Shown here: piece after piece, positions 1 through 11,160 of the stretch
Position numbering within the stretch: the stretch's first letter is position 1
How the letters are laid out: every line of letters begins with the position of its first letter
Notes under the pieces: generated by a model
The model's database searches: none
What the model saw: only the letters and a program-made list of their open reading frames with translations
Told to the model about the DNA's origin: nothing
Program-made: the position numbers and the translations under genes
Source: Corticium candelabrum
Lineage: Eukaryota > Porifera > Homoscleromorpha > Homosclerophorida > Plakinidae
Assembly (NCBI RefSeq): GCF_963422355.1
Contig: NC_085088.1
Span: forward strand, 6,574,014-6,638,013
Direction of reading: 5' to 3'
DNA length: 64,000 bases

Positions 1-746
1 AAACTTACGTGCTTCCAAACGCAATGCAAAGCAGGAAACTTAATTACTAGTACCTATGCGTGTGTTCCTAGAACACCCAACGATTGATTTTAGCCTCAAC
101 AACGAGGCACAGGTACGTACTCCAATCGCAACAACACCAAACAGTTGCTGCACATGTACTGGCAAGCACCCACTTGCAAACATGCATAAATTAATTAACA
201 CCACGTGCACGCCACTAGTAGACCCAACACTTGTTTATATAGGTGACTGAGAAAGGACAGGCAGTCTTATCATCAAACGGTAATCACTTCGGCGCGGCGC
301 TTGTCGCAGGTTAACTAACTCTATGTTCACTTACTTTATTCTCCGTTCGCTATGACTTTGAAGGTACACTCAAAAGTCATGATCAGTAATCATAATTGGA
401 ACGTTCTGCGTGACTCCGCTAGACTAGAGGACAAGCTCCAACAACCACATGCTGAGATTACACGAGCGCTACACTGTACCAGTGAACCCACGCTATACAT
501 TCCAAAGTTGTTTACATGGCTGTGGAGTCGGTCGTGCGCCACTCCCGGTGAGACGACGACTATAACCCTCGCTACTCTTAGCTAGGGTTAAAAATACTAG
601 ATATTGATGGCATGGATTGTAAGTGTAAATGCCATCAGGTGGAAAGAACATACGTGGTCTTAGGGACATGAGCTTAATACTCGCCCGTCGCTTGACATTG
701 ATTTAGAACACCCATTTGCAATATACGGGCCATTTTAACGCAGCGT

Positions 747-797
<51 letters not shown>

Positions 798-982
798 GAA
801 CAGACAGACATGCATTTGTGAAACAGACTAAATAAATACTAAATAGATTTTAACCTATGCATAAATTTAAATAATAAAATAATTATTCAAGTAAAAAGAA
901 ACAATTAAATGGTATAAACAAATAAATATATAGCGACAAATAATACGCATAATCACTCAAGTGTTGCCATGCAGGTGTTCAC
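1..982. other. No gene recognised; likely 3' side of the lectin-sushi gene
   Basis: No exon could be supported here. The last sushi exon of the minus-strand gene (983-1153) ends in a GT donor at 982-981, so at least one more exon should lie here or outside the window. I searched the minus strand for the sushi W-G-P-C end pattern and did not find it. Short ORFs on both strands look like chance. Confidence 0.5.
746..810. repeat. (GACA)n microsatellite
   Basis: About 15 tandem GACA units with one interruption (gaac). More degenerate cagaca-rich DNA recurs at about 3720-4030. Confidence 0.9.
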
Positions 983-3583
983 CTCTGCATTCTGGTGCGC
1001 TGACACTCCAACGTCTGTTGTATAAACAAACTGCAGAATTCTTGCCTACCATATAATAACCTTCGTTGCAAATGAATTTGACATTTTGGAGATACGTTGT
1101 TCTTCCAACGAATTTTCCGTTCTGTGGCACTTGAGGATCTCCACAATCAACAGCTACGCAACAATGAAGTAACGTATTTTATGCTAAAAACTGAACTTTG
1201 ACTACAGTGTAACACTTACCTCTACATTGCGGTGCTGTACCGGACCACTTTGCTTTCGGTAAGCATATCCGTATTGAATTTTTGGTATCACTTAACTCGT
1301 ACCCTCTGCTACACACATACGTCACAGAACTGCCAAAGTCGTGATATTCGTCATTGTCACTGAAACTAAGTACTCCGTTACTCACGTCCGGAGGCCGGTT
1401 GCAGAAAGCTAAATAGAAAAAGAGTAACTATAACACTGCCTAACTAACCGTAGCCCTAACACTAACCCTCACTTTAACCATATACTTAATCAATTGTAAC
1501 ACTACGTTTGATTACGTAGCTAGCTAGACATTAAATGGGTAACCATGGATTTGAAGCACGACTTGTTGCTAAGAAACAAAATGAACGTATACATATATAG
1601 TTGTAATTCTAAACACTTTCTCAATTGAATTATATAAGAACAGATTCGGTCAAGCTAGAGCTTTATCATTACAACCTTGTGTCTACGTTGGCTGTTGAAG
1701 TAATAGCTACCATAGGTAATAGCTTGCTTTGACTCTAACAGTAATACTTTTACAGTTGTTGACTGTATTCAAATTATTCTATTTTGTAAAGTTGCAATTT
1801 TTCTCACAAATCAACTATCAGTTTATGAGGAAGATGGTAGTCATACAATAAACCACCAGCGTAATATTTGTGTAAGTAATTCTTAGCTACAGACAAGCCT
1901 GTACTTTAATTAACATCTTTCAAGTGGAAAATTGTTACAGAGTTTAGGTTATTGATGTTTGATTTAGGCTACAAAAGGGTACCTACTCTATATGGTTACT
2001 ATGGTTACTATTGAACAAAATTACATGCAGTAGTAAACAGCAGTCTATACCACGCCAATCAAACTCTCTTACATTTCTTGCATGTTGGAAACGGTCTGCT
2101 CCACTGGCCTTTGCTTGTACATCTAACCGGCTCTGCTGATGAAGCTACATATCCTCGATGACAATGTGGAAACAACGATCTTCCCACAGATCGTTTTGTA
2201 ATGTGGTACCATCCATTGACAAGAGAAGGAGGAGAGATGCATGTATCAGCTGCATAAATTAACACATTAACCATAGTTAAAAGTTGGCTGGCAGCGTTTA
2301 ACTTAATTATCAAGAAATGCTGTTGTGCACAATTGACATTGAGAGATAATAAAATTGTTTCTTTTACCTGCGTAAACTTCCACTTCACACACTTGAAGAT
2401 ACTCATTTGATATTAAAGTTACCCAGACGTAGCTTCCGTCAGTATTGCAGATAAAGCTTGGCGACTGTCCTTGATGTGGTTGGTAAGGTGACCCGCATTG
2501 TCTTCGAGCATCGCGTAAAAGTGCAGAGTTACCGACGCTCACATTCAAGCCTCTTTGCCAGCTGTACCGATGTGACCCATCTCTCAAGTGCAGTTGAGCA
2601 AAGAGAACTAGCTGTTTGTGATGGAGTGAGATGCGAAGAAACTGAGTTTGGTCCATTCCTTTGAATGCATTAATAGCACAGTTTGCAAAGCCTGCACCAC
2701 CCGAATGCCCGATAGACGATTTCCCGTCCACAGCTTTACTGGTAAATGCTGTTTTATCATGTAATGTTACTGGACCGTGTGACAATACTATGTCTCTTCT
2801 AGATAAAGTCATCGGACCTGAGAAGATAAAAACTCTTAGCTAAAGGAGAGTTCAGCTTAGCAAAACAGTTCAATTCATATACATACCGTCGTATGCTCGT
2901 ACTTCGCATACTTGAAGAGGCCATGGACTTTTCCTTAAAACAATCCAGATATATTTTGCTCGCTTCATGCAAACAAACAGTGGTGACTGTCCGTGATCTG
3001 TGGCATTGTACACTTTGTTGCCACACTGACTAGCAGAACTTAATTTGAGATATTTGCTCACACTGACAGTCAAACCATTTTGATGTAGCTGTCTGTATAT
3101 CAAATCTCTCAGATGTAATCTCACGCATGAAACGTAGTCCTCACGCTCCATCGTAATTACCAAATACTTCAAAGAGTGTAACGATCGTTCTTTGAGAGAT
3201 GTAGACGCACATTTTAGAATTTCTTCTAGCGACCCACCACTGCTTCCTTTCCTGTTGTCTCCATCAATAGCCACAGACGCACTAGAATATTGATCGAAAT
3301 GTGCGTACGTGTCGGGATACAGTCTAGCCGATGCTCTTTCCAAAGATATTTCATTTCCTGTAAAAAACAATTCATACAAGTGACTTCATATGTGGTAAGC
3401 AATTACGTAAATTTTAGTGCGAGTAACATGAAGTCTTATAATAATAATAATTTTTAAGATTATAGTTCTACATATAATATTTAATGTTCCAACTTATTAG
3501 AGCAGATGTGTTCAATTAACTTAAGTACCTTGAGAAAGCAGTAGAATCACAGCGAAAGTCACGCAAGGAAATAGCAACAGCAT
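983..3583 (-). CDS. Secreted lectin-like sushi protein (signal peptide, two F5/8-fucolectin-like domains, three CCP domains), 3' end missing
   Basis: Exons (minus): 3529-3583, 2887-3357, 2368-2817, 2073-2249, 1220-1408, 983-1153. All junctions are GT-AG and all introns phase 1. Exon 1 gives a hydrophobic signal peptide, MLLLFPCVTFAVILLLSQ. Exons 2 and 3 (about 157 and 150 residues) are related to each other: both carry a VAIDGD/AVDGK motif, an RLHLRD/QLHLRD strand, a QC..x..GQSP segment and a closing QVCEVxxY. This resembles the galactose-binding-like fold of fucolectins and F5/8C domains. Exons 4-6 are each a sushi (CCP) domain of 57-63 residues with four cysteines and a tryptophan before the last one; the third starts VDCGDPQVPQNG and ends RRWSVSAPECR. 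By family the product would be extracellular and bind sugars or surface ligands, as in innate recognition; this is inference. The canonical fucolectin sugar-binding residues were not identified. A donor at 982 shows the gene continues. Confidence 0.82.
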
Positions 3584-5560
3584 GTTGATGGTGGTAACCT
3601 GTTTTGTTACTAATTCCAAAAGTTCCTGCAATTTCAGTGCTTTGTAATTAGACAATTGTATTATTAAGAGACGTGCAGTCTGTAAGTAAGACATAGTAAT
3701 ATTCTAGTAAGTAGACAGGTACTAGAAGACTCACAACGTCAGACAACAAGTGGAAAGACAAACATAAAACAGACAGACAAATAAACGTACAGAAAAGGTT
3801 GACAGCATACACCTACAGACAGACAAAGATATACACAACGGATAAAGAAACAGGTAGACAGACAATCAATAAACCGACAAACAGTCAAGAACAGAATAAC
3901 ACGACGACATACATACACACATACATAGACTATATACATAGATGATGACATGTCCACAACTGCGGTAAAGTACACACATACAGACAAACAGACAGACAGA
4001 TCTAGAAAGACAGATTGACAGATAAACGGCAAGCAGCTCAACTCAAGCATATCAAATCTTACGCACACGTTCACACACAAACGGTTAAAAAGAGCGCTTG
4101 GCTTCCATCGTAGCGATGTGAAACGGCAAAGTCTCATCAACTAGCTTCTACGGTAAGAACAACTAGAACGTTTATTGCAAAATATCCTAAAGGTCTATGC
4201 TTTGCCTAGTGCAAGCAACTCAAAGCGTATAGCTGTAGCATCAGAGTGTCCAATCGACTACAGAGGTACAGTACTAGAAACTGCACATGCACGCATGCAC
4301 AAACGGGAATACTACACGAACACCTAGACATTCGGCGACCCGTATAGTTACCTTATCACAATCCGATGTCTCCGAACGCTTGATGAATGCCAAGCAGAAA
4401 GTTACATTGCAATTTGTAGTAGTTAGGTAGTGTATAAGGCGGTAGACGCGGTGACTCCGCCTACTCGGCCACTCCCCAGTGCAACACGCGACACGATCAC
4501 ACCACCGACCTTCCTCCAGTGCTAAAGCTAGAGAACGGCGCAATACTTTGTACGCTAACTAATAGAAGAGTTGGTTTGTTCTTGATTGTTTGAATTTTTG
4601 CACAACGCGTACACTCACAACAGTAGACTCAACCCAGTTTCACCCCGCCCTAGTCGTTCACCGGATTGTACAAAGACCGGACATGCATGATCCGCCTACG
4701 TATTTTTAAAGCTACGTCGTTCTTTCCGGACTAAACAAACACCGTCGTCACTAGCACCGAAACCCAGTGGCAAGCAGAAACGTATCTCGAAGGGATCAGA
4801 TCGCACGGAAATCTCTCTTCTTACCTGAGAATCGTGCGCGGTTCCAACATGCTCGAGCTACAATGTGACGTGTCTGCATCTGCGACTGTGATGTGCACTC
4901 ACTACTAATTAGTGCTCTAGGCAGAGGCGTAGCGTGAACTGGGGAGCTAACTTCCCGATGTTACGAAACACGCCCACTTTATAGACACGCCTACTTTTAT
5001 AAACACGCCCACTTTTATTGGTTGATATGGCAGTGGCAAATCCAGACTGAAAAAATGGTAGTGTATATACTATAAACAGCTTTGGTCCTCACACGTATTT
5101 ACAGTCCACAATTTTTGTGACAACGCTTCTTCTTGAGTCATTTCTGTTGCTGACACTGTCCTGTAGCTACCCATTCCAGGTAACGCCCTTGGTTAGTGCT
5201 TGCATTGTACACACGCAAAACCGTTATTTGATTATATGGATATCTTTCATTTATATTGCAAATAAGATAATATAGATTGACTATTTGATGATTAGAATGA
5301 ATCCACCAATCACTATTAATCATTTACAGGCTAGGCATTCATGTTTAAATTTGCGTTTAGCTAAATATTTAATTATCTCCCTAAGCAATGAGATATTGCA
5401 AAATTGTTGTTGCTGTTATTGCAAATCAAGTGAATAGTTCACTAGTTACAGAAAGTTTGTACAAAGAAAGTACATCTCAGATGACCAATCAGAAAACTTA
5501 TTCGTTTGGAATAAACTAGAGGCGTCTCAGGGTATCACACACACACAAAGATCTTCTTCA
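3584..5560. other. Upstream region of the lectin-sushi gene, no gene seen
   Basis: Contains imperfect CAGACA/ACATACA repeats (about 3720-4030) and the 5' flank of the lectin gene. ORFs here come from low-complexity sequence or are short. A minus-strand ORF at 5138-5323 ends in a plausible stop but matches nothing I recognise. Confidence 0.5.
4969..5022. repeat. Three short tandem copies of an ACACGCCCACTTTTAT-type unit
   Basis: Three adjoining, slightly diverged copies of an approximately 18-bp unit (acacgcccacttt...). A similar unit on the other strand lies near 28840-28865, so this is probably part of a dispersed element. Confidence 0.55.
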
Positions 5561-5572
5561 GAGAACTATAGT

Positions 5573-5979
5573 CGACCTGGCGATGTCTATCATCCAAACT
5601 TTTTGTTTGGCCGTCCGGCATAGTTTGATGTAACCGTGTGTAATTCGTTCCAGCAAAGATTTGTGTTGCATTCAGCAAGCAACGCCGGTTTTGCGGCCTT
5701 GAAGGAGAAATTTCAAAGTGTATGAAGTACGACACCCAAGTGTTTTCATCTGGTGCTCTCTTCTTTCCACTTGCAGTTGAATCATTTGGAACATGGTCGG
5801 ATGTCAGCTTGAATACATTAAAGACTATAGCATCTAAAACTGTTTCTGTTAATACTATTCCTTTTAGTCAGTCTTTAAATAATTTGTTGCAGCAATTATC
5901 AGTTAAGTTGTGGTTGTCTAATGCACGTATGATTCTCAGTAGATTGTTGTTAGACAATAATGACAGTAATTTTAGTTTA
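5573..5979 (+). pseudogene. Retroelement-type RPD (restriction-like nuclease) protein, C-terminal fragment
   Basis: Reads RPGDVYHP, then FDVTV, then a second segment with LAVESFGTWS and NLLQQLSVKLW. This order (R-P-D/G-D, then D-V-x-V, then P-L-V-x-E-x-F-G-x-W) is the pattern of a C-terminal nuclease-like domain common in invertebrate retroelement proteins. I recognise it by pattern; the exact family name is uncertain. It is broken by an in-frame TAG after the GRPA segment (about 5618) and by a frameshift near 5700 before the ATG at 5722. The (TG)n tract follows 50 bp after its end. A related but distinct copy is at 61139-62110 on the minus strand. Confidence 0.6.
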
Positions 5980-6027
5980 TGAGATTTGCCTGTATCGTAG
6001 ATTGGTTGTCTTGAAATATATATTTGG

Positions 6028-7204
<1,177 letters not shown>

Positions 7205-8080
7205 ACAAAATGAATTCTAGATCGTAAGTAAAGTAAGTGACACTGCAACTGACGATATCTGGTTCTGCTTCAGGTCGAAGGAGAGGACCTCACTGCATTA
7301 CACTCCTGTACGTACCATTTGCATAAAGAGATCAGAGCTGCTACGAAGGTAACAGTCCGGTCCCACAATAAAAGACTGATCCGACGACTCGATCTGATGT
7401 AACCCTCGCCGCCCCTATAACGCACGGAGTAAAGTCGGTCAACGTCTGGCGCAAGATGGCGAACACCGTGCATATGGCGAAGTTTCCTGGTCCGCTGATC
7501 AAGCAGCCGCAGGTTCATGTTGTCTTAGCAAATGACGTGCACCAAAATCCGTATTCGACTCAATTTCGAGAACCATTAGTGCAAACCCGTTGGATGGCCG
7601 GAATCATTTTCAACTGTATAGATATACAATTCGGTCCGGAGAACCATCTTTAATCTACGAAATTGTACTCACGACTGAGTCTCCCGCATAGTTCTGTGCT
7701 GGATACCGCTACTTTTAGTAGACATGACGCAGTTCCAGACGGTTGGCATCAGTGTTTCGTTCCGTCACCCCAGAATTGTGTTCGGAGAGCTTGCAATGCA
7801 CAACAGCACACTTGTTCAGACTAAGCTTTATCTGGATATCATTGGAGAAAGTATGAACCACGTGTAACAACCCAACTAATCAGGATACAGCTTCAGATCG
7901 TCTATGTAGAGCAGATGACTGATAAGCTGACGTACGTTTGATAGTCTCACCATGATCACCATGCTCAGTGCTCTTCCAATAGACGTAACCAGTTCCGCGT
8001 AACTCTACGCTAAGAGGATTATGAATAGCACAGAAAAGAAAAGGAGATAGTGACTCGCCATGAAAATACCTTGCCTGGTC
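7205..8080 (-). pseudogene. Truncated, decayed LINE copy (RT palm to mid-ORF)
   Basis: The minus strand matches, segment by segment, the LINE at 57330-60000. It has an LLYIDDLKLYP palm motif near 7890-7915, then LLDQRTRKLRHMHGV and DVDRLYSVRYRGGEG (7350-7500), then a stretch of about 40 nt almost identical to 58891-58930 (cgtagcagctctgatctc...). Multiple stops and frameshifts disrupt it. Both ends are missing relative to the 57-60 kb copy, and the 5' limit near 8080 is approximate. Confidence 0.75.
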
Positions 8081-8405
8081 AGGGGCGGATACAGGGGCAT
8101 CTTTGCAGGGGGACGCCGTCTAGTATGAACAAGATAGCGTATACATTATAAATTACAGGGTAGCCTTTTACCCACTTCTCAGTTGTATTGTTAGGCCATT
8201 CAATGACTTGATCTGCCTGTTGCTCAAATTGAACCTTTTCACTGAACAACCTAGGAGTAGATGACCACGTTTATCTCTAGCACGTCTTGAGTTTACTCTA
8301 CAAAATGTATGACACCACACTGTCACTATTTCCTAGCTATCGCTTGCTAGCAAACCCGATTCGTTGTGATGACCTCGTGTGATACGTGCCAAAATAAGAA
8401 TAATC
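8081..8405. other. Intergenic; possible DNA-transposon terminus at its left edge
   Basis: A gtcaggggcggatacagggg string at about 8078 looks like a hAT-type terminus (CAGGGGCGGATACAGG), and a similar string is at about 15657. No matching inverted end was found, so no element is called. Confidence 0.35.
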
Positions 8406-8624
8406 GCACATCAGGGGCAGGGGTTTGTGCATCAGGGGTAGGGGTTTTGTGCATTAGAGGTTTTGTGCATTAGGGGTTTTGTGCATTAGGGGTTTTGTGC
8501 ATTAGGGGTTTTGTGCATTAGGGGTTTTGTGCATCATGGGCATGGGTTTTCTGAATTCAGGGGTAGGAGTTTTGTTTATCAAGAGTATAGGGTTTTGTGC
8601 ATCATGGGTAAGGTTTTTGTGCAT
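8406..8624. repeat. GCATTAGGGGTTTTGT minisatellite
   Basis: A 16-bp unit is perfectly repeated about four times at 8467-8533. It is flanked by longer, degenerate units of 22-26 bp carrying the same GTTTTGTGCAT core. It contains TTAGGGG but is not a telomere array. Confidence 0.85.
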
Positions 8625-9254
8625 TCCTACGCCTAATTTAATAACGTCACTGCAAAATGTCGGATTGGCTTTGATATTTGCTTGCCAAATTTCCCGCGCA
8701 ATTTTGCGCACCTGCGATAATTGATGTATGACTCTACTGAAGGTCCTTCTACCACTGAAATAGAACAATGCATCCAGGTATGTAAGAGCCAAAATAAGCT
8801 ACGTTCAACACGTGACGGTACATACGGGCCGTTCGCACCGTAAAGGTTCTAACAGTAATTTTTAGGTGCGACAGAAATATATCATTCATTAATTCAATTC
8901 TCTTTGTACTCTCGGTCACACCGACCCTCCGTTACGGAACTTCTTCTCCCTCTAACTTTCCTCCTTTCTCGCACTCTTCGTTCTTCTTGTTGATCGGCGA
9001 ACTGCACTCTTCAAATGACTGCTTCCCACTAGATATTATTAACTCCTCCCCTCAATCCCATTTATAGTATCGCAGCCACTCCCAAACTCTATATCTAGAG
9101 ACGCGACAGGTGTATTTTAATTAACAATCAGAATGACGCTCAAATACGCTAGATTAAGAACGAGCAGCTTCCGAAATATGTAGACTCCACACCAGTCTGA
9201 CATGACCCATATCCTATTCAAATTTGATCACCGTATCTAGATATACACGAGTAA
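8625..9254. other. Intergenic, no gene seen
   Basis: No coding pattern. The small ORFs around 8500-8790 arise from the minisatellite. Confidence 0.5.
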
Positions 9255-9258
9255 AGTA

Positions 9259-9807
9259 CCCTGAAAGAAGAAATTTGTGCGGGAGAAAAATTGTGCTTTT
9301 TTTAGAAACATCTCTACTTGTGCGGAATAAATTTGTGCGACAGGATGTCCCATCACGTTTGTGTAACGGCGCGATGCTCATGTTGGTCCATGTTTTGCTG
9401 CATACCTTCCGATGTCTGCTCGCTCTTGCTGGAGTAGCAGTTGTAATGCTTCTCACTATTGCTCTGTCCTTCTTAATTCTCTCGTTCTTCCGTTGCTTCC
9501 ACTTCTCCGTTGGCAACTGCCAGGTCGCTGGCGAAGAGACTGCCAGTGGCAGCAACCGGTACGTGGCACAAACACTCCCCTGTCCTGTGGAGACTTGCGC
9601 TTGAAATAGTTCAAGATAGACATGTTACCTGACGTGACTGCAGTGTCCGGGTAGTGCTATGTGCGCGTTAGCCACGAGACTAGTACGTGTTTTCATACTG
9701 ATCATGCGCAAGGGAAAACTATAATGTGGAATTTATTTGTGCAATGGGCTTGTGATTGCACAAAATCGCGCGCATTTTTTCTCCCACACAAATTTCTTCT
9801 TTCAGGG
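9259..9807. mobile_element. 549-bp non-autonomous DNA transposon with 32-bp TIRs and AGTA target duplication
   Basis: The left end CCCTGAAAGAAGAAATTTGT is matched at the right end by its reverse complement, and the match extends about 32 bp with few mismatches. The element is flanked by AGTA at 9255-9258 and 9808-9811. Inside are further GTGC-rich subterminal motifs (tttgtgcgac, atttgtgcaa). ORFs of 126 aa (plus) and 113 aa (minus) overlap it but match no transposase. The superfamily is undetermined. Confidence 0.8.
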
Positions 9808-9811
9808 AGTA

Positions 9812-10159
9812 TTCATTCATGCATTTCTAATAAATTGTAAGACTCGTGTGGCTGTGAGACATTCCTTAAGTTTGTGAAATTTAAGAGTTTGATAGTGTAG
9901 TGCTGATTATATATGATATTCTGTTATTGGTCTAATATGCAATTCAAAAAATTTATTTTTGTTGCAAACATCAAAATTACTTTTTTTGATTTTTAAGTGC
10001 TTGATGTTAGTTTCTATCGTTCAACCACCAGTCACAGTCACAAACCAAAATTTATGAAGTCAATGAGTTTTCATACATTCCTTTTGGATGTCTAACAATT
10101 AAGTAGCACCCTCGTTAAGTAAGGCAGTTGAATCGTCTTTGAAGTGGAATTCACGTTGA
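9812..10159. other. Intergenic, no gene seen
   Basis: AT-rich, with no support for genes. Confidence 0.5.
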
Positions 10160-10164
10160 CACCC

Positions 10165-10293
10165 TGTAATAGTTTAGGGTTGTTTTGGGGAGGTGTCTTG
10201 GGGCGCCTGCGCAGTAGAAAAGTCTAGTTGGTTTCAGCGGACTTTGTTGAGATAGACAGTGTAGAGTGCAAATACACGAATCTCGATACTACA
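10165..10293 (+). repeat. 5' LTR (129 bp)
   Basis: Begins TGTAATAG and ends CTCGATACTACA; the terminal inverted TGTAGTA/TACTACA is slightly altered. It is short for a gypsy LTR. Confidence 0.92.
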
Positions 10294-10320
10294 TATTGGC
10301 GACGAGGCAAAGAACGAAAC

Positions 10321-11160
10321 ATGACATCGATGATCGGGAAAGTGGGGCCCTTTGATGGAACTCAAGATGAATGGAAACACTACGTCGAACGACTAGGGTT
10401 TTACTTTACGGCGAACAAGGTGACTGACAAAGACCAACGGAAGGCAGTGTTGTTGAGCGTATGTGGCGCTCAAACGTACAAACTCATCCGCAACCTTCTC
10501 GCGCCGCAGACACCGAATGCAGTCGAATATGACGACATCGTCAAGAGAGTCCAAGATCACGTGAGACCAAAGCCTTCTGTTATTCTACAACGGTTTAGAT
10601 TTAACAGTTTTAAGAGGAAAGAAGGTGAGTCTGTGGCGGATTTCGTGACGGAATTGCGTCGATTATCGACAGACTGCCTTTGGGGATACTCTCTCAGACA
10701 TGCTAAGAGTCAGACTGGTGTGTGGGATAAATTAAGAGAAGATTCAGAGGAGACTCTTGCAAGAAGTCAACTTGACATTTGAGGACGCCCTACGGATTGC
10801 CCGAGCGATGGAAACAGCTGCAAAAAATTCGCTAGAAATGCAACAAGGTGGTCTTACATCAACAGCAACTCAAGCACCAGTGGCAGCACATCAGACATCA
10901 AGTAGGAGGGACCATACACCAGAAAAGAATAAGTGTTCTCGTTGTTTGGGTTGGCGTCTTCCCAAGCCATGCCGTTTCCAGACAGCAGAGTGTAGGAAGT
11001 GCAAGTAGCGGGGCCATATTGCGAGAGCGTGCCGAAGTCAGTCAAATCAACAAGGAGAATCAAAGGCAGCCCACCAAATAAGCCAAGAAGAGGATTTCCA
11101 GGAATCAGAAAAAATGTTAGAGACGGCAATGAACGCTGTACACATAGTGGGGTGTGGCAA
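10321..11160 (+). pseudogene. Gag of the gypsy element, broken
   Basis: Starts MTSMIGKVGPFDGTQDEW, a gag capsid-type start seen in this element group. It continues through a capsid helix region (QRFRFNSFKRKEGESVADF) to a Cys-rich knuckle. A frameshift or small deletion lies near 10680, where the frame moves to the one used from 10757. An in-frame TAG lies at 11006-11008 inside the second zinc knuckle, between CRKCK and RGHIARAC (C-x2-C-x4-H-x4-C spacing if read through). It would package the element RNA if intact. Confidence 0.8.

Noticed and set aside
8406..8624. Regular spaced repeat resembling a CRISPR array or telomere
   Set aside because: The units are contiguous with no unique spacers, the genome is animal, and the TTAGGGG is part of a 16-mer, not a telomeric hexamer array.
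9214..9604. 126-aa plus and 113-aa minus ORFs
   Set aside because: Both lie across the 549-bp TIR element, overlap each other and show no transposase or other domain.
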